Assembly (NCBI GenBank): GCA_965227315.1
Contig: OZ245737.1
Location: forward strand, 1,984,001 to 2,048,000
Reading direction: 5' to 3'
DNA: 64,000 bases
Source: JANQHS01 sp965227315
GTDB taxonomy: Bacteria; Bacteroidota; Bacteroidia; Cytophagales; CCMP332
The position numbers were made by a program, and so were the translations under genes. Within the stretch, counting starts at the first letter, position 1, and each line of letters starts with the position of its first letter. Of the stretch, positions 42,770 to 52,079 are shown piece by piece. A model generated the notes under the pieces. That model made no database searches. It was not told the origin of the DNA and saw only the letters and a list, made by a program, of their open reading frames with translations.

Positions 42770-43363
42770 TTAGAATAGTAATGGAAAAACAACATAGGTC
42801 ATGACCAATCCCCCGATAAAGAAACCGATCACCGCCACCAGGCTTGGGACCTGAAGTTCAGACAATCCGCTGATGGCGTGGCCGGAGGTACAACCACCGG
42901 CATACCTGGCACCAAATCCGATCAGGAAGCCTCCGCCAACGATGATCAGAAGCCCACGGGCGGTAAAAAGTGATTCCCAGGAATAGAAATCCGGAACCAG
43001 GGGCACCGCCTGATAGGCTACATTTTCTACACCCAGTTGTTGAAGCGATTCGATCGTGCTTTGCGAAACATGGGCGAGATTACCGTCCGGGCCAGAGAAA
43101 TAATGCGATGCAATATAACCGCCAAACATAGCTCCGAGAACGATCATCAGATTCCAGCCCTCCTTTTGCCAATCATAATTGAAAAAGTCAGCAAATCTTC
43201 CGGCACCATCTGCGGCACACATCGCCCTGAGATTTCCCGAAATACCAAACTCCTTCCCCAGGAACAGAAGGGTGAAAACGATCAGGGAGATCATTGGTCC
43301 TGCAACATACCAGGGCCATGGCTGGCTCAAAAACTCCTGGATACGAATCAAAAATTCAGGCAT
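42770..43363 (-). CDS. YeeE/YedE-family sulfur transporter, N-terminal half
   Basis: A 197-residue membrane protein with about five helices. The family signatures are NLRAMCAADG near 45 (Cys at about 49) and GFGARYAGGCTSGHAISG near 155 (Cys at about 159). These are the conserved cysteines that hand sulfur compounds across the membrane in YeeE. First gene of the pair and probably of the minus-strand cluster that runs on to the DUF5694 and thioredoxin genes. The substrate (thiosulfate, sulfide or other) is not determinable by eye. It is divergent from the M4 peptidase gene. Confidence 0.87.
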   Translation of the reverse strand: MPEFLIRIQEFLSQPWPWYVAGPMISLIVFTLLFLGKEFGISGNLRAMCAADGAGRFADFFNYDWQKEGWNLMIVLGAMFGGYIASHYFSGPDGNLAHVSQSTIESLQQLGVENVAYQAVPLVPDFYSWESLFTARGLLIIVGGGFLIGFGARYAGGCTSGHAISGLSELQVPSLVAVIGFFIGGLVMTYVVFPLLF

Positions 43364-43490
43364 GGCTTTTTTGTTTCGAAAGAGGATATAAATGTTTTGT
43401 GGAATTATGATGACGGACTTGCGGAAAGCTGATTTTCGTCAAGTGCTTGACAGCCTGGGTAATTGAAAACCGGAGACTCTTTTTTTGTGT

Positions 43491-43498
43491 TATTTTTG
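43491..43498 (+). promoter_or_regulatory. Bacteroidetes -7 promoter box (TATTTTTG) for the M4 peptidase
   Basis: An exact TAnnTTTG match 14-20 bases before the two possible ATGs. The nearest upstream TTG (43463) is 25 bases away, a little far for a -33 element. Confidence 0.45.
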
Positions 43499-43518
43499 AT
43501 AACCCCAAAGGAATGATC

Positions 43519-46410
43519 ATGAGAAAACGAATGAATGTAGCCGGCCTGCTCTTGGCTGCCTTAGTGTTTTTCCCCCAGTTTTTATCAGCAGCGAATTCCG
43601 CCAAGGTCAAGGATATCATCCGGTTCTCTGAAACGGACAAATTGGATGAATCAGCGGCTCTGGAAATGCTAGCGGAAAAATTCCAGCTTGAAATCGGAAC
43701 CGAACTGGTCTTAAAAAAAGTACAGGATGATGAACTTGGAATGCATCATGTTCAATACAGGCAGTTTCACGAGGGAATTGAAATCCTGGGAGCGGGTCTT
43801 GGGTTGCATTCCAGAAACGGGAAGTTGAGTTTTGCCAATTATCATCTCTATTCCGGTCTTGACATTTCGGCTATTCCATCCATCTCAGATCAGGACGCCG
43901 TTCGTATTGCCATAGAAAATCTTGGCCTGGAAAATCCACTTTGGGAGAACAATCATATGGAAAGCTGGCTTCAGGATCATGAAAATGATCCGAATGCCAC
44001 TTGGAAGCCAATCCCGGAGCTCATTTTATCGATTTCTCCTTCATCAGGAAATAGGGAGACCATTCATCTGATCTGGAAAATGGACCTTCATTCCGAAGAT
44101 CTTCTGGATGGTAAAGTGGTATATGTGGATGCCCATTCCGGTCAGGTTCTTGACGTTTTTGAAACCTGCCATACAACTGCGGTGCAAGGAACCGCAGTGA
44201 CAAGATATTCAGGCACCCAGGTCTTCACGACGGATTCTGCGGCCCCCAATCTCTTCACCCTGAACGATGAATCCAGGGGTGCCGGTATTTCCACGCTTAA
44301 TCTCAGGAAATTCACAGCAAACAACCTGGATTCGGCTGTCGATTTCGTCGACACGGATAATTTCTGGGATAATGCCAATGCGGCCAAGGATGATGCAGCT
44401 ACCGATTGCCATTGGGGGGTTCAAAACTCTTACGACTACTTTTTGGATATCCATGGAAGGAATAGTTACGATGGAGCCGGCGGATCAATCACTTCTTATG
44501 TACATTATGATAACAATGTGTTCAATGCCTTTTGGTTTGGAGGCATTCAGTCCATGTTTTTCGGTGATGGAAGCGGTGGCAGCAATCCACTGACATCCAT
44601 AGATGTTGCCGGGCATGAATTATCCCATGGAGTAACTCAATTTTCTCCTCAGGGAGGTCTTCTGTACTATGGTGAATCCGGAGCCCTTAACGAGGCCTAT
44701 TCTGATATTTTCGGAACGGCTATCGAATTTTATTCCGGTGATCCCAATGCCTCCTGGATCATGGGAAGAGCCAATTTTGCACTGAGAGATATATCCAATC
44801 CAAGAGCTTTTGGTGATCCGGATACATATCAGGATGACAATTGGGTCAACATCATCGGGCAAGACAACGGTGGAGTACATACCAATAGTGGCGTGTTCAA
44901 TTACTGGTATTACCTTCTGGCCATGGGTGGTTCGGGCGTGAATTTCTTTGGAACGTCGTACGATGTTCATGGTCTCGGTTTGGATACGGCTGCTCATATT
45001 GCATACCGCGCTTATCAAACCCTGGGTTATCTGGATTTTCTGGATGGGTATCTGGATGCTTATCATTTCACCATGCAATCGGCCATCGATCTCTATGGCT
45101 GTGGATCAAATGAAGTTCAGCAAACCCTGAACGCCTGGAAAGCGGTTGGGATCGGTGGAGATTCACTGACCCATGATATGGAAATGGTTGCCCTGAATTC
45201 TCCCATACTCAGCGGATGTGAACTGGGAAACGCCGAGGAGGTCGAGATCCGGTTCAAGTATAACCAGCAATTCTGTGGAAATGGAATCCCTCCCGGGAGT
45301 CAGATCCCAGTGGGTGCCAGGATACGGGGCGGGAGCCAGGAGATCAACGAGTTTTATACCGTTCCTCCAGGTGGTCTGAATGACGGTGATATCGTCACCT
45401 ACACCTTCAACCAGAAATTTGATCTGTCAACCCCAGGTCGATACAGGATCGAATCTTGGGTGGGATGGCCACATGATGCTCTTGCCTACAACGACACCCT
45501 GAAAAATCAGGGAGCCTGGCAAAGGAACGCCACTCAAGTCATCAAACCTCTGGAATTTGATAATGACTTCTATACCGGCTTTGAAATGGGGCAGCTCAAT
45601 TTGGACACATTTGTCGTGCTGAACGAAGCTTTCGGTCATTCATACAGGCAATTCCAGGCAGGCAATGGTAGTTTCTTTGCCATGCGCCAGACGGCTCAAT
45701 TCGAACCCGATACCGGTGGTTTGGTTTCAATACTGGATACGTCACTGAATTTTTCAACCAATTCACAGTTGAATACCCAGGTCTGCTTCTGCATAGATGC
45801 TACTCTGGCGGAGAGGATAGATTTTTGGTTTGATCTGAGGCAAACCTATTCACCTGAGCATATTGATACCATCAACCAGTTGAATTTTAAGGACACCAGA
45901 AGCTCCATGAGGGTATTGGTCAATGGAAATCAGGTTGGACCTCAATACCATCCGAACACGCCGGAAGACGATCCCTATGTGACCATTAAAAGGAAGTTGG
46001 ATGCTTATGCAGGGACCAGCTTTTCTCTTTGTTTCCAGGGCAACCATTGGGTTCCAAAAAGCAAGGATTCGTATTTCATCGGGGACAATACCGATATCGA
46101 CAATATCAGGATAAATATGTTTGGATCTGCCCTTGGCAATGAGTCTCTGAGTACTAACCAACGGGAAGTGAAGATCTTCCCCAACCCCAATACAGGGAAT
46201 TTCAAACTCGAATTCCGTAATGGCCAAAGCGGTAATTATTTGATCGACGTGTTCGACCTGATGGGAAGAAAGGTTGAAACCAGATCTTTGGAGATTTCTT
46301 CAGAAAACGGATCTGCCTTATTGGATCTGCAGGGATTAAGTCCCGGGATTTACTCGGTCGTGGTCAATGCTCCGGATAAACAGTATCTGGAGAAGGTTGT
46401 CGTAGAATAG
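43519..46410 (+). CDS. T9SS-secreted M4 (thermolysin-family) metallopeptidase
   Basis: A 963-residue secreted zinc protease. It has a signal peptide (about 1-24), an FTP/PepSY inhibitory propeptide (about 40-205) and an M4 catalytic domain (about 215-555). The zinc site is H366-E-L-S-H370 with third ligand E392 (GALNEAYSDIFG), and the catalytic His454 is in DNGGVHTNSGV. A beta-rich region follows (about 560-880), then a T9SS type A sorting domain (about 890-963, VKIFPNPNTGNFKLEF). All active-site residues are present, so it should be an active exoprotease. The open frame begins earlier (43447), but ATGs at 43513 and 43519 start the signal; 43519 has AAAGGA at a usable distance. Confidence 0.93.
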   Translation: MRKRMNVAGLLLAALVFFPQFLSAANSAKVKDIIRFSETDKLDESAALEMLAEKFQLEIGTELVLKKVQDDELGMHHVQYRQFHEGIEILGAGLGLHSRNGKLSFANYHLYSGLDISAIPSISDQDAVRIAIENLGLENPLWENNHMESWLQDHENDPNATWKPIPELILSISPSSGNRETIHLIWKMDLHSEDLLDGKVVYVDAHSGQVLDVFETCHTTAVQGTAVTRYSGTQVFTTDSAAPNLFTLNDESRGAGISTLNLRKFTANNLDSAVDFVDTDNFWDNANAAKDDAATDCHWGVQNSYDYFLDIHGRNSYDGAGGSITSYVHYDNNVFNAFWFGGIQSMFFGDGSGGSNPLTSIDVAGHELSHGVTQFSPQGGLLYYGESGALNEAYSDIFGTAIEFYSGDPNASWIMGRANFALRDISNPRAFGDPDTYQDDNWVNIIGQDNGGVHTNSGVFNYWYYLLAMGGSGVNFFGTSYDVHGLGLDTAAHIAYRAYQTLGYLDFLDGYLDAYHFTMQSAIDLYGCGSNEVQQTLNAWKAVGIGGDSLTHDMEMVALNSPILSGCELGNAEEVEIRFKYNQQFCGNGIPPGSQIPVGARIRGGSQEINEFYTVPPGGLNDGDIVTYTFNQKFDLSTPGRYRIESWVGWPHDALAYNDTLKNQGAWQRNATQVIKPLEFDNDFYTGFEMGQLNLDTFVVLNEAFGHSYRQFQAGNGSFFAMRQTAQFEPDTGGLVSILDTSLNFSTNSQLNTQVCFCIDATLAERIDFWFDLRQTYSPEHIDTINQLNFKDTRSSMRVLVNGNQVGPQYHPNTPEDDPYVTIKRKLDAYAGTSFSLCFQGNHWVPKSKDSYFIGDNTDIDNIRINMFGSALGNESLSTNQREVKIFPNPNTGNFKLEFRNGQSGNYLIDVFDLMGRKVETRSLEISSENGSALLDLQGLSPGIYSVVVNAPDKQYLEKVVVE

Positions 46411-46412
46411 GG

Positions 46413-46850
46413 CTAGCGCAATTCGCGAACCGTCCTGCGCGTATTGGCAAAAAAGGCCTGGAGACCATCCGGACCTTCACCGTCATGTCCTGCCCAGGTA
46501 ATTTTATGACTCCTTTCTTGCTTGTAGACAATAATATACTGAGTGATATCCCCTGGTTTGTTAAGATCAATTTCCCAGGGCTTTAAGGCATCCAGGTCTA
46601 AGAAAATGCTTTGTCCTTCGGCCAGGTAAAGGTTGCCGATGTGCTGGAATGTGCCATCCTCAAAGTTTTTTTGCTCCACCTTTCCGTGCTTATGGAGTCT
46701 GAACTCTTCATACTGGCCGGTGAATCCTCCACCCCAACCCATGTCGAAATAGTCAAAAGAAAATTCCAGTTCGGTGGTTTGTCCTTGCTTGCCGGATTTA
46801 CAGGCTACCAGAATGCAGGTGATCAGAAATACCGATAGGTACCTTTTCAT
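46413..46850 (-). CDS. Small lipoprotein of unknown function
   Basis: A 145-residue lipoprotein (MKRYLSVFLITCILVACKSG, lipidated Cys at about 17). A beta-rich mature part contains MGWGGGFTGQYEEFRLHKHGKV and KITWAGHDGEGPDGL; no family recognised. Its ATG overlaps the stop of the upstream gene (ATGA at 46850-46847), so the two are probably translationally coupled. It converges on the M4 peptidase gene with a 2-base gap. Confidence 0.65.
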   Translation of the reverse strand: MKRYLSVFLITCILVACKSGKQGQTTELEFSFDYFDMGWGGGFTGQYEEFRLHKHGKVEQKNFEDGTFQHIGNLYLAEGQSIFLDLDALKPWEIDLNKPGDITQYIIVYKQERSHKITWAGHDGEGPDGLQAFFANTRRTVRELR

Positions 46851-47488
46851 TTTTCCTGGATGCTCATAGCCATTTTATCGATATCAAGCGGTCCGAGGAT
46901 CTTCTTCAGGTTGCCTCCTGCAACTCTTAAAAACTCTTTTTCCTCTTCTATGTCCTGGCTCTTTTTCACCGCAATGCTGATGTTGAGAATGGCATCAAAA
47001 CACAAGACGCTGAGGTTGGTTTTGGATACGATCTCATTTTCGCTGTTGGAGATCTGGTACCACCATTCCATAAAACGATATCGGCCAATGTCCTTGAATT
47101 TGTACTGCACATCAGGAATTTCCAGATTTTGATGGTTCTTATAATACTTCAATTCATGAAACATATACTCCAGCAGGATCTCTTCGGTCTGTTCTGTTGT
47201 CGGCATGGTTTCAGGTATTCCTTCCTCTGCCATAACCACCGTGGATTCAAAGATCTTATCCTTCACCAGAAAGAGGGTTTCGGCCCCTGTAGCAAAAATG
47301 CTATCTGAGTCGATGTGATAATAAAAAGCGGTTTCTTCTCCGGCATAGACCCAGTAGGCTCCGTCTTCACTCCCCAACAAAGCGAATTTGTAATCACTAT
47401 TATGGCTTGCCTGCGGCTGAGCGGCCAAAATCAATGGAAAAGCGACCAGGATTAGTTTGGTGAGATAGATGGTCCTTAATGTGTTCAA
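46847..47488 (-). CDS. Exported protein of unknown function, paralogue of 37070-37789
   Basis: A 213-residue protein with a signal peptide (cut near LAAQ, about residue 24). Its mature region lines up with the protein at 37070-37789: TAFYYHIDSDSIFATG with RSFYFVVYKDKVSATS, LFLVKDKIF with FLIGKKIF, and VLCFDAILNISIAVKKSQDI with TICFNRILTLNRAIRKGEDL. No known domain. It is the first gene of a two-gene operon with the overlapping lipoprotein gene, suggesting the pair acts together in the periplasm. Confidence 0.65.
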   Translation of the reverse strand: MNTLRTIYLTKLILVAFPLILAAQPQASHNSDYKFALLGSEDGAYWVYAGEETAFYYHIDSDSIFATGAETLFLVKDKIFESTVVMAEEGIPETMPTTEQTEEILLEYMFHELKYYKNHQNLEIPDVQYKFKDIGRYRFMEWWYQISNSENEIVSKTNLSVLCFDAILNISIAVKKSQDIEEEKEFLRVAGGNLKKILGPLDIDKMAMSIQEK

Positions 47489-47744
47489 AGCAAGCCTATT
47501 AAAAAAACAGGGCTCTAAAAATGTGAAAAATCTTTCAATTGAAATTTTGGGAGATAAAGGAACGCGGAATTCTTAGTTGAAATTCCGTGGGATCAAGTCC
47601 TTCGGAATGGTCTTTGAGAAAAAGCCTGATCGAGGTCCTTTACCCAACTTCCTCGGAAAGAAGGTCGTATTTCGATTTAAGCGGTTAATAATCGATTTTA
47701 TTAGCAAAATGATTACATTTAACAATTGACAAAACAGTACTACT
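47489..47744 (+). other. 256-base upstream region of the repeat-containing T9SS gene
   Basis: Divergent spacer holding the promoters of both flanking genes. TACATTTA (47714-47721) is one mismatch from the -7 consensus TAnnTTTG and lies 23 bases before the ATG at 47745. No other structure seen. Confidence 0.3.
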
Positions 47745-49904
47745 ATGACAAACGCTACTCTTTTAAGAGGTTGGCGTAGCACCGGGAGTTTCCTGATTGC
47801 GCTAGCCTTGACCTTCATGATCTGGACCACATCCTTTGGTCAGGTCTATCAATCTGAAAATTTTGATTCCTACACATCCGGAGATATCATCGGAGTTGTT
47901 GGTGGTGCAAACTGGAATACCTGGAGCTCTGCTCCCGGAGGTCCTGAGGATGCCGAGGTTTCCGATGTGCAATCCTTTTCCCCGAGCAATTCATTGCTAA
48001 CCGAAAGTCAGTCAACGGATCTGCTATACCTGTTGGGCGATTCCACTTCGGGAATCTATCACCTTCAAATGAAAATATTTATACCTGAAGGAAACGGAAA
48101 CTACTACAATCTTCAAAAAGCCGAGGCCCCGGGTACGGAATGGGCTGTTCAGATCACATTCTTCCATAATGACTCAGCAGAGATCAATTATGATGGAGGG
48201 GTCTTCCCTTTTAGATATACTCAGGACGAATGGTTGGTGTTGGACCATTATATCGACATCGATAATGACACCGCTCAGTTCTGGATGGACGGAGGGTTCA
48301 TTGCAGGCTGGAGATGGAGTCAATCCAATCAGGGACTTGCGGGTCTGGCGCAGCTAGGAGCAATCGATTTCTTTCCGGCGGCTGTAGCGCCACCTTCGGC
48401 TATGTATGTTGACGATATCGTTTTTGAAAACGGTGCGGGAATGTTCCCGACAAGCATTTCGTCTTATAATATCGAATACTGGGACGGTGGCGATTTTATG
48501 GGTTCAAATGATGCTTCATGGACGACCTGGAGCGGAACTACCGGTGGTACTGAAGATGTGCAGGTCACGGACACCATTGCCCACAGCGGTTTCAACAGCG
48601 TTGCTATCGAAGGTTCAACTACGGACGTAATATTCCTCTTGGATGACAGGACCTCAGGGACATATAAGGTTGGATATGATGTTTATGTCGCTTCAGGAAA
48701 CAGCGCTTATTACAATATTCAGGAAACCATGGTACCCGCTACCACCTGGATACTTGACGGATGGCTTGACGATGGAGGTATGGGTAGATTGAACAGGGGC
48801 ACAAACAACGTTGCCAATTTTTCCTATCCCCAGGACAAATGGTTTTCGATATGGCATTATGTAGATCTCGATAATGATTCCATCCAGGTATTTGTTGATA
48901 ACAGATTTGTGTATGCTGGTGCTTATACAGCCAATGGCGGCACTACAACCCTCGGGTCCTTGAATTTCTATCCGGATGCCGGAGCAGGACCGGGCAAGGT
49001 GTATTTTGTTGATGACATGGTTTTCAAGCCATCTCAATTGAGGTCTGATGTTACGGACTACAGCATTGAGGCTTGGACTGCGGGTGATCATATCGCTCAG
49101 GTTGATGCCAGTTGGGCGACTTGGTCCGGCACAACCGGTGGGTCTGAAGATGCATTGGTTTCAACGAATCAGGCTCAGAGCGGAACCAACTCCGTGGCAT
49201 TTGATGATGCTGCCATAGATAATGTTTTCCTTTTAGGAAACCTGACCTCAGATGTCTGGGAAGTAGGTTTCAGCATGTACATCGAATCCGGAAGCAGCGG
49301 ATACTACAATATCCAGGAAGACGAAACTCCTGGGGTCGGCTGGATGATGGAAAGCTACTTCGATGATAATGGAACGGGGTATGTCGAAGTCGGTGGTGTT
49401 CAAACCGCGTTTACATATCCTCAGGACGTCTGGTTTGACGTAACGCATTTTGTCGATCTGGACAATGACTCTATCCAGGTTTTGATCGATGGCATGCCTG
49501 CTTATGCAGCTTCCTACACACCGGCAGGTAGCAGTACCCAGCTGGGATCCTTTAACTTCTATCCTGATGGGGGCAACGGAACCACCAAGATCTACTACAT
49601 CGATGATATGGTGAGAGAGCCCGGAGCTCTGATCGTCTGGCCTGTAGGACTGAGAGACCAGAAAAAAGCTAATGTAGATTTTGCATTATATCCGAACCCC
49701 GCAAACAATAACCTGACCATCGCTAATCCTTTCAAGGGTGAAATCAATGTATCCATTAAGGATGCTATGGGAAGGCAAATGCTTTCTCATGTTTCATCCA
49801 TTGGTTCTGTTCGACTTGATATTTCCGGACTCGAGCCCGGTGTTTACTTAGTGGAGGTAACACACCAGGATCAAAGAGGAGTCAAGAAATTGATAGTGGA
49901 ATAA
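47745..49904 (+). CDS. T9SS-secreted protein with three ~195-residue lectin-like repeats
   Basis: A 719-residue secreted protein with a signal peptide (cut near TSFGQ, about residue 31). Three tandem repeats begin at about 36, 240 and 435. Each has the order NFDSYTSGD / YNIEYWDGG / YSIEAWTAG, then W-x-T/A-W-S-x-x-x-G-G-x-E-D, an LG/DD-x-TSG strand, YYN-I/L-Q, W(F/L)-DVxHxxDxDND and YVDDI/M. A T9SS sorting domain follows (about 640-719, FALYPNPANNNLTI). The DxDND-S/T-x-Q-V/F-DG pattern and strand order suggest a concanavalin/LamG-like sugar-binding sandwich, which is inference. No catalytic residues identified. Monocistronic, with a strong terminator. Confidence 0.78.
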   Translation: MTNATLLRGWRSTGSFLIALALTFMIWTTSFGQVYQSENFDSYTSGDIIGVVGGANWNTWSSAPGGPEDAEVSDVQSFSPSNSLLTESQSTDLLYLLGDSTSGIYHLQMKIFIPEGNGNYYNLQKAEAPGTEWAVQITFFHNDSAEINYDGGVFPFRYTQDEWLVLDHYIDIDNDTAQFWMDGGFIAGWRWSQSNQGLAGLAQLGAIDFFPAAVAPPSAMYVDDIVFENGAGMFPTSISSYNIEYWDGGDFMGSNDASWTTWSGTTGGTEDVQVTDTIAHSGFNSVAIEGSTTDVIFLLDDRTSGTYKVGYDVYVASGNSAYYNIQETMVPATTWILDGWLDDGGMGRLNRGTNNVANFSYPQDKWFSIWHYVDLDNDSIQVFVDNRFVYAGAYTANGGTTTLGSLNFYPDAGAGPGKVYFVDDMVFKPSQLRSDVTDYSIEAWTAGDHIAQVDASWATWSGTTGGSEDALVSTNQAQSGTNSVAFDDAAIDNVFLLGNLTSDVWEVGFSMYIESGSSGYYNIQEDETPGVGWMMESYFDDNGTGYVEVGGVQTAFTYPQDVWFDVTHFVDLDNDSIQVLIDGMPAYAASYTPAGSSTQLGSFNFYPDGGNGTTKIYYIDDMVREPGALIVWPVGLRDQKKANVDFALYPNPANNNLTIANPFKGEINVSIKDAMGRQMLSHVSSIGSVRLDISGLEPGVYLVEVTHQDQRGVKKLIVE

Positions 49905-49922
49905 CCGTTTAAGTTTCTTATT

Positions 49923-49964
49923 AAGCCCTTGCGGAATTATTTTTTCTGCAGGGGCTTTTTTTTG
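49923..49964 (+). terminator. Intrinsic terminator of the repeat-containing T9SS gene
   Basis: Stem AAGCCCTTGC (49923-49932) / GCAGGGGCTT (49948-49957), one G-U pair, 15-base loop, then eight T. The next ATG is at 49976. Confidence 0.88.
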
Positions 49965-49975
49965 TTTTTTGCTTC

Positions 49976-50926
49976 ATGCTTGCGGCCTTTTTGAAAGTCA
50001 GATCATCTCAATTCTTAAGAGCTTTTTTGGGGCTTGGCAGGTTCTACATGCTACTGACCTCTTCGGGGATGCTCTTCCTACTCTATGTTGTCTTTGACCT
50101 TTTGGGTGATCCCCAAAAGGCGTTCTACTTTTTTTTGGGATTGCTTTTTTTGGTACTTGTTTTTCACTTCAACAGAAAGGATATGGTATTCCTGAAGGGA
50201 CTATTTTCATATCCTTCCATTCCTGTTTTTGTTGAGTACTTGATCTTCACTTCACCGTTTTGGATGATTTTTCTGTTCACCGCTTCCGGATATTTGGCTC
50301 CTGTTTTCCTGCTATGCCTGGGCTTGATCTCGCTGACCAATCCGGCCATCAGATCATTAAGCCCTCAGACTGGCTTGGCAAGAGTATTCCCCATTCAGCA
50401 GTTTGAGTGGAGAGCCTTTTCAAGGCCTAATGCGGTTTTCCTGATCGCCTGGATCCTTTTGGGCTTGGTGTCATTTTTTGTTCCATACCTGGTTCTGGCT
50501 TACAATTTTGTATTCATCCTTTTTTGTGCCAGTGCCTATCAGCAGTGCGAGTCCCTGGAAGTTCTTCAAGCTCCCAGGATTGGCCCTCGCAAGCTTCTTT
50601 GGAAAAAACTCCGTTTCCTTTTCCTGTTTTTTCTTGTTGCTGTCTTACCGGTGAATTTAGGAGCGTTCATTTTATTGACTTTGAATCCGCTTTTGATTCT
50701 GGGCTCTTTGATCATTACCCTGGTCTATGGGGTGTACTTTGTGCTAACAAAATATGCCTTCTACGAGCCAAATGAGGACCTGTCTTCTCAGTCTGTGACC
50801 TCCTCACTTGTCCTCCTGGGCATGATCATTCCCATCTTTGCAATTCTTGGTCTGGTCCTGACCATCAGGAATTTGTTTGTCGCATCTCGCAATTTAAACC
50901 TGCTTCTGCATGATTACGATCAATGA
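49976..50926 (+). CDS. ABC transporter membrane subunit
   Basis: A 316-residue polytopic membrane protein with about eight hydrophobic helices and a soluble loop near SPQTGLARVFPIQQFEW. No close named family recognised, but its gene overlaps the following ABC ATPase gene by 17 bases, so it is the permease of that exporter. The substrate is unknown; proteins of this layout in Bacteroidetes are often annotated as ABC-2-like exporters. It starts 12 bases after the terminator's T run. Confidence 0.72.
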   Translation: MLAAFLKVRSSQFLRAFLGLGRFYMLLTSSGMLFLLYVVFDLLGDPQKAFYFFLGLLFLVLVFHFNRKDMVFLKGLFSYPSIPVFVEYLIFTSPFWMIFLFTASGYLAPVFLLCLGLISLTNPAIRSLSPQTGLARVFPIQQFEWRAFSRPNAVFLIAWILLGLVSFFVPYLVLAYNFVFILFCASAYQQCESLEVLQAPRIGPRKLLWKKLRFLFLFFLVAVLPVNLGAFILLTLNPLLILGSLIITLVYGVYFVLTKYAFYEPNEDLSSQSVTSSLVLLGMIIPIFAILGLVLTIRNLFVASRNLNLLLHDYDQ

Positions 50927-51590
50927 TCTGAGCTTTGCCTATGGGAACCATTCTGTATTCAAGGGATTAAGCCAATCTTTCGTACGGGGGAAGGTTCATG
51001 GCATTCTCGGGGTAAATGGTGCCGGGAAATCCACCTTTTTCAGGCTTTTGGGCGGAAGACTCAAGAAGGCTAAGGGAGAGGTAATGATCGATCAAAACGG
51101 ACTGAGTAAGAAGAATACATTCCTACTGGAAACCCAGAACTACTTCTATCCGAATATCACCGGTGAAGAATATCTAAGCCTTTTCGCGGAAAGTGGCCAG
51201 GGGTTTTCCCAGAACCTGATGAACGATCTTTTCCGTTTGCCTCTCAAGGATATGGTGGATTCCTATTCCACCGGTATGAAGAAGAAGCTGGCGATCATGG
51301 CGATGTTGAAAGGGGAGGAAGATGTCTTGTTGATGGATGAACCGTTCAACGGCCTGGATCTGGAATCCAGTAGGGTGCTGGTTCATGTTCTGGATAAGCT
51401 CAGGCAGAAGGGACGGACCGTCCTGATCTCTTCACATATATTGGAAACCCTGACCGGGAGTTGTGATGAGATCCACATTCTTGAAAAGGGAAATTTTGAA
51501 AGAACGGTGAAAAAGAATGATTTCGACTTGCTTGAAAAGGAGTTTTTTCAGGAATTGGATCAACAGATCTCCACCCGCCTGGATTCCTGA
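50910..51590 (+). CDS. ABC transporter ATP-binding protein
   Basis: A 226-residue cytoplasmic ATPase driving the neighbouring membrane subunit. Walker A GVNGAGKST (about 33-41), a Q-loop near LETQNYF, a signature variant YSTGMKKKL (about 118-126) in place of LSGGQ, Walker B DVLLMDEP (about 138-145) and the switch histidine in ISSH. The YSTGMKKKL form is usual for ABC-2/drug-exporter ATPases. It overlaps the permease gene by 17 bases in another frame, suggesting coupled translation. Confidence 0.9.
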   Translation: MITINDLSFAYGNHSVFKGLSQSFVRGKVHGILGVNGAGKSTFFRLLGGRLKKAKGEVMIDQNGLSKKNTFLLETQNYFYPNITGEEYLSLFAESGQGFSQNLMNDLFRLPLKDMVDSYSTGMKKKLAIMAMLKGEEDVLLMDEPFNGLDLESSRVLVHVLDKLRQKGRTVLISSHILETLTGSCDEIHILEKGNFERTVKKNDFDLLEKEFFQELDQQISTRLDS

Positions 51591-51594
51591 GAGA

Positions 51595-52041
51595 TCATGG
51601 GCGGGTCATGCTTACCTTGTCTAGTCCTTTGGCCCAACCGTCCTTCTCCGTTGATTTGATCTTAAATCCCATCTTTTCGTAAAATCGGGCGGTGAGCTGT
51701 GAGGTTCTAACCACCTGTAGGTACCCTTTTCCAATATTCTCCATCTGACCTATCCTATAGTTGGTCAATAGGGTGCCCAAACCCATTCCGTGACAGTTTG
51801 AATGGATCATCCCCCAGGCAAGTCCGATCTCTTTTTGCTCTTCATCCAAATAGATTCCCCCACAACCCAGGATCTCGCCCTCCGACTCCAGCACGCTGAA
51901 ATATTTGCTCTGTTCTCCCTCAAGCCATTTGGAGAATTCTTCATATTCATAATCAGCGAAATATTTAGGCTGATTGCTTTTGAATATCTCAAGGCAAGGA
52001 GATCTGTCTTCAGGAGTATAGTTGCGAATGCTGATCTGCAT
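51595..52041 (-). CDS. GNAT-family N-acetyltransferase
   Basis: A 148-residue cytoplasmic protein starting MQISIRNYTPED. Acetyl-CoA binding site with the motif A pattern GMGLGTLL (about 84-91) after strand IGLAWGMIHS, and the C-terminal ARFYEKMGFKIKS helix-strand typical of GNAT. Substrate unknown. The gene is single, its end is 4 bases from the end of the ABC ATPase gene, and it is divergent from the next membrane protein gene. Confidence 0.85.
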   Translation of the reverse strand: MQISIRNYTPEDRSPCLEIFKSNQPKYFADYEYEEFSKWLEGEQSKYFSVLESEGEILGCGGIYLDEEQKEIGLAWGMIHSNCHGMGLGTLLTNYRIGQMENIGKGYLQVVRTSQLTARFYEKMGFKIKSTEKDGWAKGLDKVSMTRP

Positions 52042-52079
52042 TTGAATCTTATTGAATTTGGTTTCAAATTTAATCCGCC

